From Pseudomonadota bacterium (lineage in GTDB: Bacteria; Pseudomonadota; Alphaproteobacteria; Rhizobiales; Xanthobacteraceae): 64,000 bases of DNA. Shown piece after piece: positions 40,537 through 50,162 of the stretch. Both the position numbers and the translations under genes were made by a program. Under the pieces are notes generated by a model, which saw only the letters and a program-made list of their open reading frames with translations, had not been told where the DNA came from and did not search any database. Position 1 is the first letter of the stretch, and the number at the start of each line of letters is the position of its first letter. The DNA is taken from contig JAEYAW010000030.1 of NCBI GenBank assembly GCA_023404675.1, positions 558,001-622,000 on the forward strand, written 5' to 3'.

Positions 40537-41808
40537 ATGATCGAGCCGATCATGTATCTGGCGATCGGTTTTCTGGTCGCCATGCTTCTTGGCCTGATGG
40601 TTCTGCCGCTGGTCCACAACCGCGCGGTCCGGCTCACCACCAAGCGGCTGGAAGCCTCGACCCCGATTTCCATGGCGGAAATTCAGGCCGACAAGGACCA
40701 GCTCCGGGCCGAATTCGCCATGTCTGCGCGCCGGCTCGAACTGAGCGTCGATCAGCTCAAGAACAAGGCCACCAACCAGCTCGCCGAACTCGGCAAGAAG
40801 ACCGACGCTATCAACCGGCTCAAGATCGAGTTGAGCGAAAAGAGCGCCCGGATTTTCGAGCTGGAAGCGCGCGAACGCGGTGCCAGGGACCAGCTCAAGC
40901 TGACCGAGGAGGAGTTCGCGGCCAAGACCGAATTGCTGCGCGTCGCCGAACAGGCGCTGGAGGAGAAGCGCGGCGCGCTTCTGCGTCTGACCACCGAACT
41001 GTCGGATCGTTCAATGCTGGCGGACACGAGGCAGGTGGAGCTGGTTGCCGTGCGCACGCAGATCGAGAGTCTGCAGGCGCGTGTCGGCGAGGCGGAGAAG
41101 GAATTCCATGCCACTCAGGAGCGGCTCGACCGCGAAAAGGGCGAGTCGGCGACCGCAACGCGCGACCTCGGCGAGGAGCGCGAACGGGTGGGAAGCCTGA
41201 CACGGCGGGTGGCCGATCTGGACGAGCAGCTTCTGGCGCAGATCCGTGAGGCCGAAACGCTCGGCGGGCGCGTCGTCGATCTGGAGCACCGGCTGGCGGT
41301 CAGCGAGCAGGAGAACGCCGATCTGCGCCGGCAGATCATGGCCGCGACGGAGGCCGCCAAGGCCCTCCACTCGGATGTCTCCGCGCGGCATGGGGCCGAC
41401 CCTGTCGAGAGTCTGCGGGCAGAGAAAGCCGCGCTGCAAAGCCAGCTCACCGCCGAGCAGGAGGCGCGCGGCAAGGCCCAGCGCGAGTTAAGTGCGATGC
41501 AGGCGCAGACCGAGAACGCATGGGCGACCGAACGCATGGAAAACGCCCTGCTGCGCGAGCGCATCAACGATATCGCGGCCGAAGTCGCCAAAATGGCGAT
41601 GACGCTCGAAGGCCCGAATTCGCCCATCGAGGCGATCCTGTCCGGCGAAACGACCGGGCAGCAGAGCGCCCAAGCCTCGGCGGTCACGCCGATCTCCGCT
41701 GGCGCCTCTCCGCCGGCACCGGCCCCTGCGGTCGCGGGTGGGACTCTGGCCGACCGGATCCGGGCGCTGCAATCCCACGCCTCGCGCGCTGCGCGGCAAG
41801 CGGGCTGA
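40537..41808 (+). CDS. Membrane-anchored long coiled-coil protein, unknown function
   Basis: 423 residues. Starts with a membrane helix (about 5-26, IMYLAIGFLVAMLLGLMVLP), then VHNRAVRLTTKRLEASTPIS, and more than 300 residues of Glu/Arg/Leu/Ala heptads forming a long cytoplasmic coiled coil, then an Ala/Pro-rich tail and a C-terminal LADRIRALQSHASRAA. The VHNRAVRLTTKRLEA region and tail look conserved-type, as in alphaproteobacterial proteins of unknown function. ATG at 40537 is preferred over TTG 40531. A scaffold or tether role is inferred from shape only. Followed by tRNA-Val. Confidence 0.75.
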   Translation: MIEPIMYLAIGFLVAMLLGLMVLPLVHNRAVRLTTKRLEASTPISMAEIQADKDQLRAEFAMSARRLELSVDQLKNKATNQLAELGKKTDAINRLKIELSEKSARIFELEARERGARDQLKLTEEEFAAKTELLRVAEQALEEKRGALLRLTTELSDRSMLADTRQVELVAVRTQIESLQARVGEAEKEFHATQERLDREKGESATATRDLGEERERVGSLTRRVADLDEQLLAQIREAETLGGRVVDLEHRLAVSEQENADLRRQIMAATEAAKALHSDVSARHGADPVESLRAEKAALQSQLTAEQEARGKAQRELSAMQAQTENAWATERMENALLRERINDIAAEVAKMAMTLEGPNSPIEAILSGETTGQQSAQASAVTPISAGASPPAPAPAVAGGTLADRIRALQSHASRAARQAG

Positions 41809-41944
41809 AAGGGCGGGTCGAACGCGGGGCCAACCAGCGACGGGCAGCCCAATCGCGACCTCGCACAGAGTAGCGCTTGACACCCCTGCCCCCCGCCCGT
41901 AAATCGGCGTTCTTCGCGGCAGCGCTTGGCCTGTCGCGCGGTTC

Positions 41945-42019
41945 GGGCGCATAGCTCAGCGGGAGAGCGTTCCCTTCACACGGGAGAGGTCCAAGGTTCG
42001 ATCCCTTGTGCGCCCACCA
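41945..42019 (+). tRNA. tRNA-Val (anticodon CAC)
   Basis: 75 nt with encoded CCA. Acceptor GGGCGCA/TGCGCCC, D stem GCTC/GAGC, anticodon stem TTCCC/GGGAG with loop TTCACAC (CAC reads GTG codons), T stem CAAGG/CCTTG. No repeat or integrated element adjoins it; the next gene starts 44 bp downstream. Confidence 0.95.
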
Positions 42020-42063
42020 TGTCCCGCCTGACCATCTCCGGGCAGATACGGCGGCACGCATAA

Positions 42064-42498
42064 ATGACCCCCACCCCATCTGACGACATCGCCGCCCGGA
42101 TGACCGCCGAGGGCTGGTCAATTGTGCCGGACGACGGCTTCATCGCCTATGTCGGGCCGTTCTGGCATCGCATCGAGGACAATGCCGACGTCTACGCGGT
42201 GGCGACCGACGCGCGGCACAAGAATCGACGCGGCCTCGTCCAGGGCGGCCTGCTGATGACCTTCGCCGACCGCACGCTCGGGATGACGGCACGGATCGCG
42301 AGCGGGGCAGCGGCCGTCGCCACCATCCAGCTCGACACCCATTTCATCGACGCCGGACGGATCGGCGACCTGCTGATCTCGCGGCCGCAGGTGGTGCGCA
42401 CCACCAGGACACTGATCTTCCTGCGCACCGACATCACCGCCGACGGCCGCGTCGTCTCGTCCAGCAACGCGGTGTTCAAGACGGTCCGGCATTCGTAG
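42064..42498 (+). CDS. PaaI/YbgC-type hotdog-fold thioesterase
   Basis: 144 residues. Hotdog fold with KNRRGLVQGGLLMTFADRTLG, matching the PaaI-type active-site segment (usual HxNxxGxxHGGxxxxLxD; here the second His is replaced, QGG), followed by ATIQLDTHFIDAGRIGDLL. Likely acyl-CoA thioester hydrolysis; substrate unknown. Stands alone after tRNA-Val and convergent to the ThDP-enzyme gene. Confidence 0.82.
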   Translation: MTPTPSDDIAARMTAEGWSIVPDDGFIAYVGPFWHRIEDNADVYAVATDARHKNRRGLVQGGLLMTFADRTLGMTARIASGAAAVATIQLDTHFIDAGRIGDLLISRPQVVRTTRTLIFLRTDITADGRVVSSSNAVFKTVRHS

Positions 42499-42566
42499 AG
42501 CCTTGTCCGCCGCAGTGGAGACCGGCTCGCCGAAATCCGCGCCGGATCGCCTGCCGGCGCCTTGTC

Positions 42567-44111
42567 TTACATCACCACTTCGATCAGCCGCGGACCTTCG
42601 GCCGACAGCGCCTCGTCCAGAGCGGCGTTGAGCTCATCGGCCGTGGTCACGGCACGGCCGGGAACGCCCATCCCCTTCGCCAGCGAAACGAAGTCGAGGT
42701 CCGGCCGGTCGAGCGTCAGCATGTCGGTGGCGCGCTGGCCCGGCTCGCCCGCGCCGACGCCATCGAACTCGCCGCGCAGGATCTGATACTTGCGGTTTGC
42801 GAACACGATGGTGGTGACGTTGAGGTTCTCGCGCGCCTGCGTCCACAGCGACTGGATCGTGTACATCGCGCTGCCGTCGCCGACCATGCAGATCACCCGC
42901 CGGTCGGGCGCGGCGATCGCGGCGCCGGTCGCGACCGGCGGCGAGAAGCCGATCGAGCCGCCCATGTTCTGCAGCCAGTCGTGCGGCTTCGCCGCCGCCG
43001 TCGGCGGAAAGAAGCCGCGCCCGGTGGTGATCGACTCGTCCACCACGATGGCGTTCTCGGGAATCGCGACCGCAATCGCCTGCGCGATGCTGGCGTGATT
43101 CAGCGCGCCGGTCGGCCGCACGGGTGCAGCGAAATTCTGCACCACGGCGTCCTGCGGCTTGGCGCCAAGCGCATCGGCCAGGGCTTCCAGCGCCGCGACG
43201 GAATTGTCGCCGGGCGAGCACATGCGGTGCACGTCGCAGCCCTGCGGCTTCAACAGGCTGGGCTTGTTGGGATAGGCGAAGAAGGCGACCGGATCGGCGG
43301 CCTCGACCAGCACGATATGGCGGAAGTCCCGGAGGATCGGCAGCGCCTGCTCGATCACGTACGGAATCCGGTCGATCGAGAAACGCCCCGCCCCGCGCGC
43401 CATGCGCGGATTGTAGGTCTGGCCCATCACCTTGCAGCCGGTCTTGCCGGCGATGCGCGAGGCGAGCGCAAGGCCCTTCTCGGTCAGGGCATGGCCGGTC
43501 ATCAGCAGCAGTGTCGGCTCGCCCGAGCGCAGCACGCGCGCCGCCTCCGCGACGGCCTCCGGCGCGTAGCTTGCAATCTGCGCGGCGGGCTTGACCTCTG
43601 CGATGCCCTCGGCCTCGTTCCACGCCGTATCGGCGGGCAGGATCAGCGTGGCGATCTGCGGCGGGCTGCTTTTGGCGGCGGCGATCGCATCGGCGCCGTC
43701 GCGCGCCACCGATTTCGCATCGGGCGAGGTCCGGACCCAGGCCGACATCGGCCGCGCCAACCCCTCGATATCGGAGGTCAGCGGCGCGTTATAGGCGATG
43801 TGGTAGGTGGCATGCTGGCCGACGATGTTAACGATGCCGGAATTCGCCTTCTTGGCATTGTGCAGATTGGCGAGGCCGTTCGACAGTCCCGGCCCGAGAT
43901 GCAGCAAGGTCGAAGCCGGCGTTTCCTTGATCCGGAAATAACCGTCGGCCGCCCCCGTCACCACGCCCTCGAACAGGCCGAGCACGCAGCGCATTCCCTC
44001 GACGCGATCGAGCGCCGCGACGAAATGCATCTCGGACGTTCCCGGATTGGTGAAGCAGACGTTCACGCCGCCCGCGACCAGCGTCCGCACCAGGCTCTCA
44101 GCACCGTTCAT
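42567..44111 (-). CDS. Thiamine-diphosphate enzyme, acetolactate synthase/benzoylformate decarboxylase-like
   Basis: 514 residues. N-terminal PYR domain with NPGTSEMHFVAALDRV and the catalytic Glu in LGLFEGVVTGAADGY; central domain; C-terminal PP domain with MVGDGSAMYTIQSLWTQARENL, the ThDP/Mg motif GDG...NR. The sequence CFTNPGTSEMHFVAAL and QNMGGSIGFSPPVATGAA are close to proteins annotated as acetolactate synthase large subunit but lacking the FAD-binding pattern of true IlvB, and closer to MdlC-like decarboxylases. No small subunit is nearby, so a role in branched-chain synthesis is unlikely. ATG 44111 preceded by GAGAGGG. Confidence 0.85.
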   Translation of the reverse strand: MNGAESLVRTLVAGGVNVCFTNPGTSEMHFVAALDRVEGMRCVLGLFEGVVTGAADGYFRIKETPASTLLHLGPGLSNGLANLHNAKKANSGIVNIVGQHATYHIAYNAPLTSDIEGLARPMSAWVRTSPDAKSVARDGADAIAAAKSSPPQIATLILPADTAWNEAEGIAEVKPAAQIASYAPEAVAEAARVLRSGEPTLLLMTGHALTEKGLALASRIAGKTGCKVMGQTYNPRMARGAGRFSIDRIPYVIEQALPILRDFRHIVLVEAADPVAFFAYPNKPSLLKPQGCDVHRMCSPGDNSVAALEALADALGAKPQDAVVQNFAAPVRPTGALNHASIAQAIAVAIPENAIVVDESITTGRGFFPPTAAAKPHDWLQNMGGSIGFSPPVATGAAIAAPDRRVICMVGDGSAMYTIQSLWTQARENLNVTTIVFANRKYQILRGEFDGVGAGEPGQRATDMLTLDRPDLDFVSLAKGMGVPGRAVTTADELNAALDEALSAEGPRLIEVVM

Positions 44112-44374
44112 TGTCACCCTCTCGTGTTCCTGCGATTCCGATCAATCATCGTTTGAGACCGCAGTCAAAGGAAGTTCGCCGCGCGAAAAGCTGCCATGGC
44201 GTTTGCACACGCACCGGATGATCGGCGACCGCCCGTCGCCAGACAGACCGCGCAATCACACTGCCATGCAAAGACGAACCATCCTGAAATCAATTCACGT
44301 GGGCGTGGGTTGCCAAGGCCAGCGAAATGTGGCCATTTCGGCTGCAACTAAGGCAGGAAGAAGGGCTTGGAATC

Positions 44375-44953
44375 ATGCGTTTTGGACGAACCCTGATCGC
44401 ATCGCTCATCACGGCCTCCGTGGCGCTCGCCTGGCCGGGTGGCGCGTCGGCCGAGCCCTCGGGTGAAACCGCGCTGAGCTTCCTGTTTCCGTCATTCAGC
44501 ACCAGCTCAAGTCCGGTTCCTCGCCAGACGGTGATGTACAACAGCAACCTGCCGCCGGGCTCCATCGAAGTGAACACCCGCGAGCGCAGACTCTATTTCA
44601 TTACCGGCAACGGCCAGGCGATCCGCTACGGCATCGGCGTCGGCCGTGATGGATTCCGCTGGTCCGGCGTCCACCGCGTCACTGCCAAGAAGGAATGGCC
44701 GAGCTGGACCCCTCCGGCCCAGATGCTCCGCCGGCGCCCTGACCTGCCCCGCTTCATGGAAGGCGGACCGGACAATCCGCTGGGTGCCCGCGCGATGTAT
44801 CTCGGATCAACGCTCTACCGGATTCACGGCTCCAACGAGCCCGAGACCATCGGGCAGGCGGTGTCGTCCGGCTGCTTCCGGATGGTCAACGAGGACGTGA
44901 TCGATCTTTACAATCGCGTTGCGGTGGGGGCGACGGTGGTCGTCAAGAACTGA
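44375..44953 (+). CDS. L,D-transpeptidase (YkuD domain)
   Basis: 192 residues. Signal peptide 1-26 (ends GGASA), then a YkuD catalytic domain with SIEVNTRERRLYFITGNGQAIRYGIGVGRDG at its start and the active site YRIHGSNEPETIGQAVSSGCFRM containing His and Cys167. Forms 3-3 peptidoglycan cross-links or attaches proteins to peptidoglycan in the periplasm. AGGAAG lies upstream. A DUF2927 gene follows 82 bp downstream. Confidence 0.92.
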   Translation: MRFGRTLIASLITASVALAWPGGASAEPSGETALSFLFPSFSTSSSPVPRQTVMYNSNLPPGSIEVNTRERRLYFITGNGQAIRYGIGVGRDGFRWSGVHRVTAKKEWPSWTPPAQMLRRRPDLPRFMEGGPDNPLGARAMYLGSTLYRIHGSNEPETIGQAVSSGCFRMVNEDVIDLYNRVAVGATVVVKN

Positions 44954-45035
44954 GTCATCGTTCGTCCCACACAGCTTCGCGAAATCCTCCGACATTTGCT
45001 TGCGCGGCGCGCCTGCTTCCGGCAGCGTCGCACAA

Positions 45036-45866
45036 ATGTCAAAAAAATTGCGCCGCTCCCTCTCTCTCGCGCGCCTGATGCTGGTCTCGCATCTTATGGC
45101 GTTGCTTGTCGTCAGCCCATTGGCACTGCCTTTGCGCGATGGCGCGGAATCCGCCGAGGCGCGCGCTGTGGGCCGGTCGCAGGCCCGGAAAACCCAGTTC
45201 ACCGACGACGAGATCATCGAGGGCTTCCTGCGCACGGCGTTCGGCGCTGAATATCATCTGGCTGGGCGGGTCGACCGCATCCGGAAATATGACAGGCCGG
45301 TGCGGATCGCGGTGGGCGGCATATCCCGCCCCGACCGTCACACGGAACTGGCGCGGATCGTGTCGGACATCGCCCGTCGCGTCCGGCATCTCGATATCGC
45401 GCTGGCGGACGAGGACTCCGAGGCGAATGTCGATGTCGTGTTCGTCCGCGAGCGCGAACTGCCAAGAACACTCGCCAGACTTTATGGCCGGGACCGCGCC
45501 CGCGATATCACCGAATCGCTGGACCCGCAGTGTCTCTCCGGCTTCCGCAAGAACGATGCCTTCGAGATCGAACATTCCGACGTGATCCTCAGCATCGACA
45601 CGGGCGAGTTCACCTTCCGCGATTGCGCCTATGAAGAATTGCTGCAATCGCTCGGGCCGATCAACGACACCGACCTGCCCTGGACCATGTTCAACGACGA
45701 CGTGCGGATGGGACATTTCGGCATGTACGATCAGTATCTGCTGAACCTGCTTTATGATCCGCGCGTCCGCCCCGGCATGACCATCACACAGGTGAAGGAT
45801 CTTCTTCCGCAGATTCTGCCGGAGGTACGGGCCTGGGTGGAGGCCAATAACAACTCGCCGCGATGA
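45036..45866 (+). CDS. DUF2927 family secreted protein
   Basis: 276 residues. An N-terminal signal-anchor (Lys/Arg-rich SKKLRRSLSLARLM, then hydrophobic to about 35), followed by the DUF2927 domain: TDDEIIEGFLRTAFGAEYH, DRIRKYDRPVRIAVGG, and HSDVILSIDTGEFTFRDCAYEELLQSLGPINDT ending in FGMYDQYLLNLLYDPRVRPGM. Distantly like metalloprotease-fold DUF2927 proteins of alphaproteobacteria, but lacking a clear HExxH zinc motif (CAYEELLQ occupies the place). Function unknown. Confidence 0.85.
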   Translation: MSKKLRRSLSLARLMLVSHLMALLVVSPLALPLRDGAESAEARAVGRSQARKTQFTDDEIIEGFLRTAFGAEYHLAGRVDRIRKYDRPVRIAVGGISRPDRHTELARIVSDIARRVRHLDIALADEDSEANVDVVFVRERELPRTLARLYGRDRARDITESLDPQCLSGFRKNDAFEIEHSDVILSIDTGEFTFRDCAYEELLQSLGPINDTDLPWTMFNDDVRMGHFGMYDQYLLNLLYDPRVRPGMTITQVKDLLPQILPEVRAWVEANNNSPR

Positions 45867-45882
45867 GTCCGCGCCGGATATG

Positions 45883-45937
45883 CCATCATCAAGACGGTGC
45901 GAGACGACTATTCCATCATCATGGCGTTGTGAGACGA
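45883..45937 (+). repeat. Imperfect direct repeat, 30-bp period
   Basis: CCATCATC ... GAGACGA occurs at 45883-45907 and again at 45913-45937, exactly 30 bp apart, with about 20 of 25 positions shared. Lies in the noncoding gap after the DUF2927 gene. Two copies only. Confidence 0.5.
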
Positions 45938-46027
45938 ATGCCGTCCCGCTTTCAAAAGCCGCAAGTCTCGAAGGCGACGGCCGGCTCCATCGCGCACGGC
46001 AAAAGCAACAGACGAGCCGGTCGGGCC

Positions 46028-46552
46028 TCAGCCGGCCCGGCGGTTGCGCTTGGCAGGGCGCGCGGGCGCCTCGGGTGCGGGAGCCGCATCCACGATCGAA
46101 AGCCTCCCCCCGCGGAAGGTATAAACTCCCGCGCGCGCACCGTGGATGTAAGTCAGCACAACGACACGCTGGCCGCCGGGATCGTTGGAGATCTCAACGC
46201 GATCCGGTGCACCGATCCCGCGCGCGACATCGCACTCGGTATGTCCCAGCGCCACCGATCCCGTAACCGGCGGGGGTGCGGCGGCGTTGCCGTCGGAGAG
46301 CGCATTGGCATCCGCCGGTGCGGTCATGCCGGGGCACTGCCCGTCGGCACTGATGAGATCGTTGGGGGTGATTGCCGCAGTCGGGGTCAGCGGCGGCGTT
46401 TCGATCGACAGGGAACGATTGAAGATCCGGCTCTGTCCGCTGAACCAGCGGGCGTCCTGGACCGAAAAGTCTGACAGGGAAGCCCCGCATCCGGCCAACA
46501 GGGCAGGTGCGAACAACAGAACGATCCAGCGCGGTTCTACACGTCTACGCAT
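46028..46552 (-). CDS. Putative lipoprotein, unknown function
   Basis: 174 residues from ATG 46552. A basic start (MRRRVEPR), hydrophobic segment and lipobox LLAGCG with the acylated Cys at about 22 mark an exported lipoprotein. The body has TPNDLISADGQCPG and a C-terminal half with GHTECDVARGIGAPDRVEIS, VVVLTYIHGARAGVYTFRGGRLSIVD, resembling SmpA/BamE-like small lipid-anchored folds (weak). Pro/Ala/Arg-rich tail. A BamE-type or cell-envelope role is only a possibility. Confidence 0.78.
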   Translation of the reverse strand: MRRRVEPRWIVLLFAPALLAGCGASLSDFSVQDARWFSGQSRIFNRSLSIETPPLTPTAAITPNDLISADGQCPGMTAPADANALSDGNAAAPPPVTGSVALGHTECDVARGIGAPDRVEISNDPGGQRVVVLTYIHGARAGVYTFRGGRLSIVDAAPAPEAPARPAKRNRRAG

Positions 46553-46685
46553 CACAATCCGAAATCAGGCGAGTTGTGGAGGGCACCCCGTTTGAAAGGT
46601 ATCTCAACCACCGCTTTGCGTCATGACCATGGCTTGGGACAAGGTCGGGGAATGAATAACCAGATTTATCGTTAAATTGCGATGG

Positions 46686-47141
46686 TTAATTGCCACGGCG
46701 CACCCATCGGCCGCCTTCGTCCATCTGCCAGTACGTGACATCGAGCCCCCTCGCCCGGCTGTCTTTCCACGCGGAACGCGCCCCTTGCAGCGCCTCCTCG
46801 TCGTCTCCGTTGAAAATCAGCACCACACGCTCGTAGTCCGCCGCGTCCGTCGGCAGGGTTGCGTTGTCCACGAGGAACCGCACCGACGCCGCGTTGGGAT
46901 TGGCGTCGGAAACCATCAGCACGATGGGCTGATCCGACAGGTCGCGCTCGCGGAATGTCACGTGCGGCAGGAACGAATCGTCGCGATACGTCCACAGGTG
47001 GCCGTCGAGCGCATCCACGCGCTCCTCCGACCCCGCCTGCACGACCACGCGCCAGCCGCGCTGGAGCGAGCGCTCCAGCAGCGTCGGCAGAACGCCTTCG
47101 AGCGGCTGATTCTGCAGATGATAGAACAGTACCTCCGTCAT
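46686..47141 (-). CDS. holC: DNA polymerase III chi subunit
   Basis: 151 residues: TEVLFYHLQNQPLEGVLPTLLERSLQRGWRVVV, LDGHLWTYRDDSFLPHVT and DYERVVLIFNGDDEEALQ are the HolC pattern. Chi bridges the clamp loader and single-strand-binding protein. Lies 43 bp after pepA on the same strand, a pairing (pepA-holC) that is common in proteobacteria. Confidence 0.95.
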   Translation of the reverse strand: MTEVLFYHLQNQPLEGVLPTLLERSLQRGWRVVVQAGSEERVDALDGHLWTYRDDSFLPHVTFRERDLSDQPIVLMVSDANPNAASVRFLVDNATLPTDAADYERVVLIFNGDDEEALQGARSAWKDSRARGLDVTYWQMDEGGRWVRRGN

Positions 47142-47184
47142 CGGCCTGCCCCTGTCGCCGCGCGCGACGGCATCGTCTTCAAGA

Positions 47185-48684
47185 TCAGCGCTTGCCTTCG
47201 TAGTGATCGGCGACGAGCTGGTTCAACAGTCGCACGCCGAATCCGGAGCCCCAGCTGTGGTTGATCTCGCTCGACGGGGCGCCCATCGCGGTGCCGGCGA
47301 TATCGAGATGCGCCCATGGCGTGCCATCGACGAACCGCTGCAGGAACTGGGCGGCAGCGATGGAGCCGCCGTTGCGCCCGCCTGTGTTCTTCATATCCGC
47401 AAATCTGGAATCGATCTGCTTGTCGTATTCCGGGCCGAGCGGCATGCGCCACAGTTTCTCGCCGGTCACCTGCCCGACCTCATAAAGACGGTCCGCCAGT
47501 TCGTCATTGTTGGAGAACAGTCCCGCGTGCACGGTGCCGAGCGCGACCATGATCGCGCCGGTCAGCGTCGCCAGATCGACCATGAATTTCGGCTTGTGCT
47601 TCTGTGCGACGTACCACAGCACGTCCGCCAGCACGAGGCGCCCCTCGGCGTCGGTGTTGATGATCTCGATGGTCTGGCCGGACATGGAGGTCACGATATC
47701 GCCGGGCCGCTGCGCGTTGCCATCCGGCATGTTCTCGACGATGCCGATGGCGCCGACCGCGTTCACCTTCGCCTTGCGCGCGGCGAGCGCATGCATCAGG
47801 CCGACGACGCAGGCCGCACCGCCCATATCGCCTTTCATATCTTCCATCCCGGCGGCGGGCTTGATCGAGATACCGCCGGTGTCGAAGCAGACGCCCTTAC
47901 CCACGAAAGCCACCGGCTTGTCGCCGCGCTTGCCTCCGTTCCAGCGCATGATGACCACGCGACCATCGTGGGCCGAGCCCTGCGACACGCCGAGCAGCGC
48001 ACCCATCTTGAGCTTCTTCAGCGCGGGGACATCGAGCACCTCGACCTTGACGCCGAGCTTGCGCAGTTGCGCGGCGCGGCGCGCGAACTCCACCGGAAAC
48101 AGCACGTTCGGCGGCTCGTTGACGAGTTCGCGGGCCATCAGCACGCCATCGACGATGTGGCTCTCAGGCGCGAACGCGCGACGCGATGAGGCGACATCGC
48201 CGACCGCGATGGATATCGCGGACGGCGCGCCTTCGTCGCCGCCCGGCTTCTTCGTCTTGTAACGGTCGAAGCGATACGCACGCAGCCGCACGCCCGCAGC
48301 AAGCGCAGCCGCCTGCGCGGGTTCGAGAGCGCCCGGCGGCAACTCGGCGATGACGGTTGCATCATCGCCGGAGCGCAGCTTGCCGGCAATCACGCCACCG
48401 ATCTTCAGATAATCCTTCGCCTTGAGATCGGCCGGCTTGCCGACGCCGATCACGACCAGCCGATCCGCCTTCGAGCCTTCCGGCGCGAGCACGTCGAGAA
48501 CCGTGCCGCTCGCCCCCTTGAACCGCGCCGCCAGCGCCGCGCGCTTCACCGTGCCGGACGCCGGTCCCAAAATCTTCGCGGAGGCGGAGCCGAACTTGAG
48601 CGTGTCGTCGCACAGCATGACCAGCGTGCCGCCGCGAACCGTGGCCGAAAGCGAAACGAAGCCGACCTTGACGGTGTCGGACAT
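47185..48684 (-). CDS. pepA: Leucyl aminopeptidase PepA
   Basis: 499 residues from ATG 48684 (GGAGG upstream). Variable N-terminal domain, then the M17 catalytic domain with the metal-binding signature NTDAEGRLVLADVLWY, VGKGVCFDTGGISIKPAAGMEDMKGDMGGA and SGAIMVALG-type helix. Cytosolic zinc/manganese aminopeptidase; PepA also acts as a DNA-binding regulator in E. coli. Divergent from lptF with 297 bp between them, the latter holding TTGACA at 48841 as a possible promoter element. Confidence 0.96.
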   Translation of the reverse strand: MSDTVKVGFVSLSATVRGGTLVMLCDDTLKFGSASAKILGPASGTVKRAALAARFKGASGTVLDVLAPEGSKADRLVVIGVGKPADLKAKDYLKIGGVIAGKLRSGDDATVIAELPPGALEPAQAAALAAGVRLRAYRFDRYKTKKPGGDEGAPSAISIAVGDVASSRRAFAPESHIVDGVLMARELVNEPPNVLFPVEFARRAAQLRKLGVKVEVLDVPALKKLKMGALLGVSQGSAHDGRVVIMRWNGGKRGDKPVAFVGKGVCFDTGGISIKPAAGMEDMKGDMGGAACVVGLMHALAARKAKVNAVGAIGIVENMPDGNAQRPGDIVTSMSGQTIEIINTDAEGRLVLADVLWYVAQKHKPKFMVDLATLTGAIMVALGTVHAGLFSNNDELADRLYEVGQVTGEKLWRMPLGPEYDKQIDSRFADMKNTGGRNGGSIAAAQFLQRFVDGTPWAHLDIAGTAMGAPSSEINHSWGSGFGVRLLNQLVADHYEGKR

Positions 48685-48981
48685 AATGAAGACCTCCAGA
48701 CGTTGGACGCGCTGGCGTGAACGGGCGATCGCCCCGCGCAGCGGACGAAGCGTTTCTTTTACGCAACTCCGCGGCGTGGCTCCAGAGCCCGGAAGGCTTA
48801 TTTTAACCATTCGAGAAGCTGCCGGTTTCCGGCCATTTTATTGACAAATCAACCAGATGGTGTGGATTGTTGACTTCGGCTCCGGCTGCTGGGGACGCCT
48901 GCTCCGCCCAATCACGGGCTGGACTTCCGGCGTGCGGCATGGCGCTGTGCGTATGGGTGGTTTGGGATTCGCCGGGGACCG

Positions 48982-50151
48982 ATGGGGTCGATCGACAAGT
49001 ACATCGTGCGTACGACACTGATGGCCTTCGCGCTCGTGGTCATCAGTCTGACCGGCGTGATCTGGGTGACGCAGGCGCTGCGCGGCATCGATCTGATGAC
49101 GAGCCAGGGCCAGACGATTCTGACGTTCCTCGGCTTCACCAGCCTCGTGATTCCCGCGCTTGTTCTCATCATCGCGCCGCTCGCGATCGTGATCGCGGTC
49201 GCGCATACGCTGAACAAGCTCGGCACCGATTCCGAAGTCATCGTGATGAACGCGGCCGGGATGTCGCCATGGCGTCTGCTGCGTCCGTTCCTGATCGCGA
49301 CTGCGATCGTCGCAGCGCTGGTCGCGTTTATTTCGGCCTATCTCGCCCCTGAAGGGCTGCGCCGGCTGAAAAAATGGGACACCGAGATCACAGCGGACAT
49401 TCTCGCCAACATCCTTCAGCCCGGACGTTTTCAGCAGCTCGAACCGAATCTCACCATCCGGATTCGCGAGCGGCAGCCGGGCGGGCTTCTGGTCGGCATC
49501 TTCGTCGACGACCGGCGCGATCCGAAGGAACGTCTCACGACCATCGCCGATCGCGGCACCGTGCTGAAGAACGACGAGGGCACTTTTCTCGTTCTCGAAG
49601 ACGGCAACGTCCAGCGAATCGAAAGCGGCAAGCGCGACCCTGCGATGGTGAAGTTCACGCGCTATGCCTTCGACATGTCGAAGTTCACGGCGCGCTCGAA
49701 CAACAATATCGTCCTGGGCGTACGCGAGCGCTATCTGTGGGAGTTGTTCGCGCTCGCGCCCGACGATCCGATGGTGCAACTGTTCGGCGGCCAGTTCCGT
49801 GCCGAACTGCACGACCGCCTGCTGGCGCCGCTGTATCCGTTCGCCTTCGTGTTCATCGCCTTCGCGTTTCTCGGCTCGCCGCGGACAACGCGACAGAGCC
49901 GCTCCTTCTCGATCACGAATGCCGTGCTCGCCGTGTTCAGTCTGCGCCTCGCGGGATTTGCCTGCTCGGTGGTGACGGCGCGAACCGCGACCGCCGCCTA
50001 TGTCCAGTATCTCCTCGTGGTGCTGGCTTGCGGCGTCAGCGCCTGGGTGATCCTGCGCAGCATCGTGATCGAGCCGCCCGCGCGCCTGATCGAAATCATG
50101 AACGCGCTGATGAGCCGCTTCCGGCGACAGCAGCAGCAGCCGGCGACCTGA
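48982..50151 (+). CDS. lptF: LPS export ABC permease LptF
   Basis: 389 residues. YjgP/YjgQ-type permease with three N-terminal membrane helices (about 7-30, 50-75, 95-120), a large periplasmic beta-jellyroll (about 125-285) and three C-terminal helices. Conserved starts: IDKYIVRTTLMAFALV and LGTDSEVIVMNAAGMSPWRLLRPF. With LptG and LptB extracts lipopolysaccharide from the inner membrane. First gene of an lptF-lptG-lptD-surA-pdxA-rsmA cluster, 11 bp before lptG. Confidence 0.95.
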   Translation: MGSIDKYIVRTTLMAFALVVISLTGVIWVTQALRGIDLMTSQGQTILTFLGFTSLVIPALVLIIAPLAIVIAVAHTLNKLGTDSEVIVMNAAGMSPWRLLRPFLIATAIVAALVAFISAYLAPEGLRRLKKWDTEITADILANILQPGRFQQLEPNLTIRIRERQPGGLLVGIFVDDRRDPKERLTTIADRGTVLKNDEGTFLVLEDGNVQRIESGKRDPAMVKFTRYAFDMSKFTARSNNNIVLGVRERYLWELFALAPDDPMVQLFGGQFRAELHDRLLAPLYPFAFVFIAFAFLGSPRTTRQSRSFSITNAVLAVFSLRLAGFACSVVTARTATAAYVQYLLVVLACGVSAWVILRSIVIEPPARLIEIMNALMSRFRRQQQQPAT

Positions 50152-50162
50152 GGCGCGCGATC

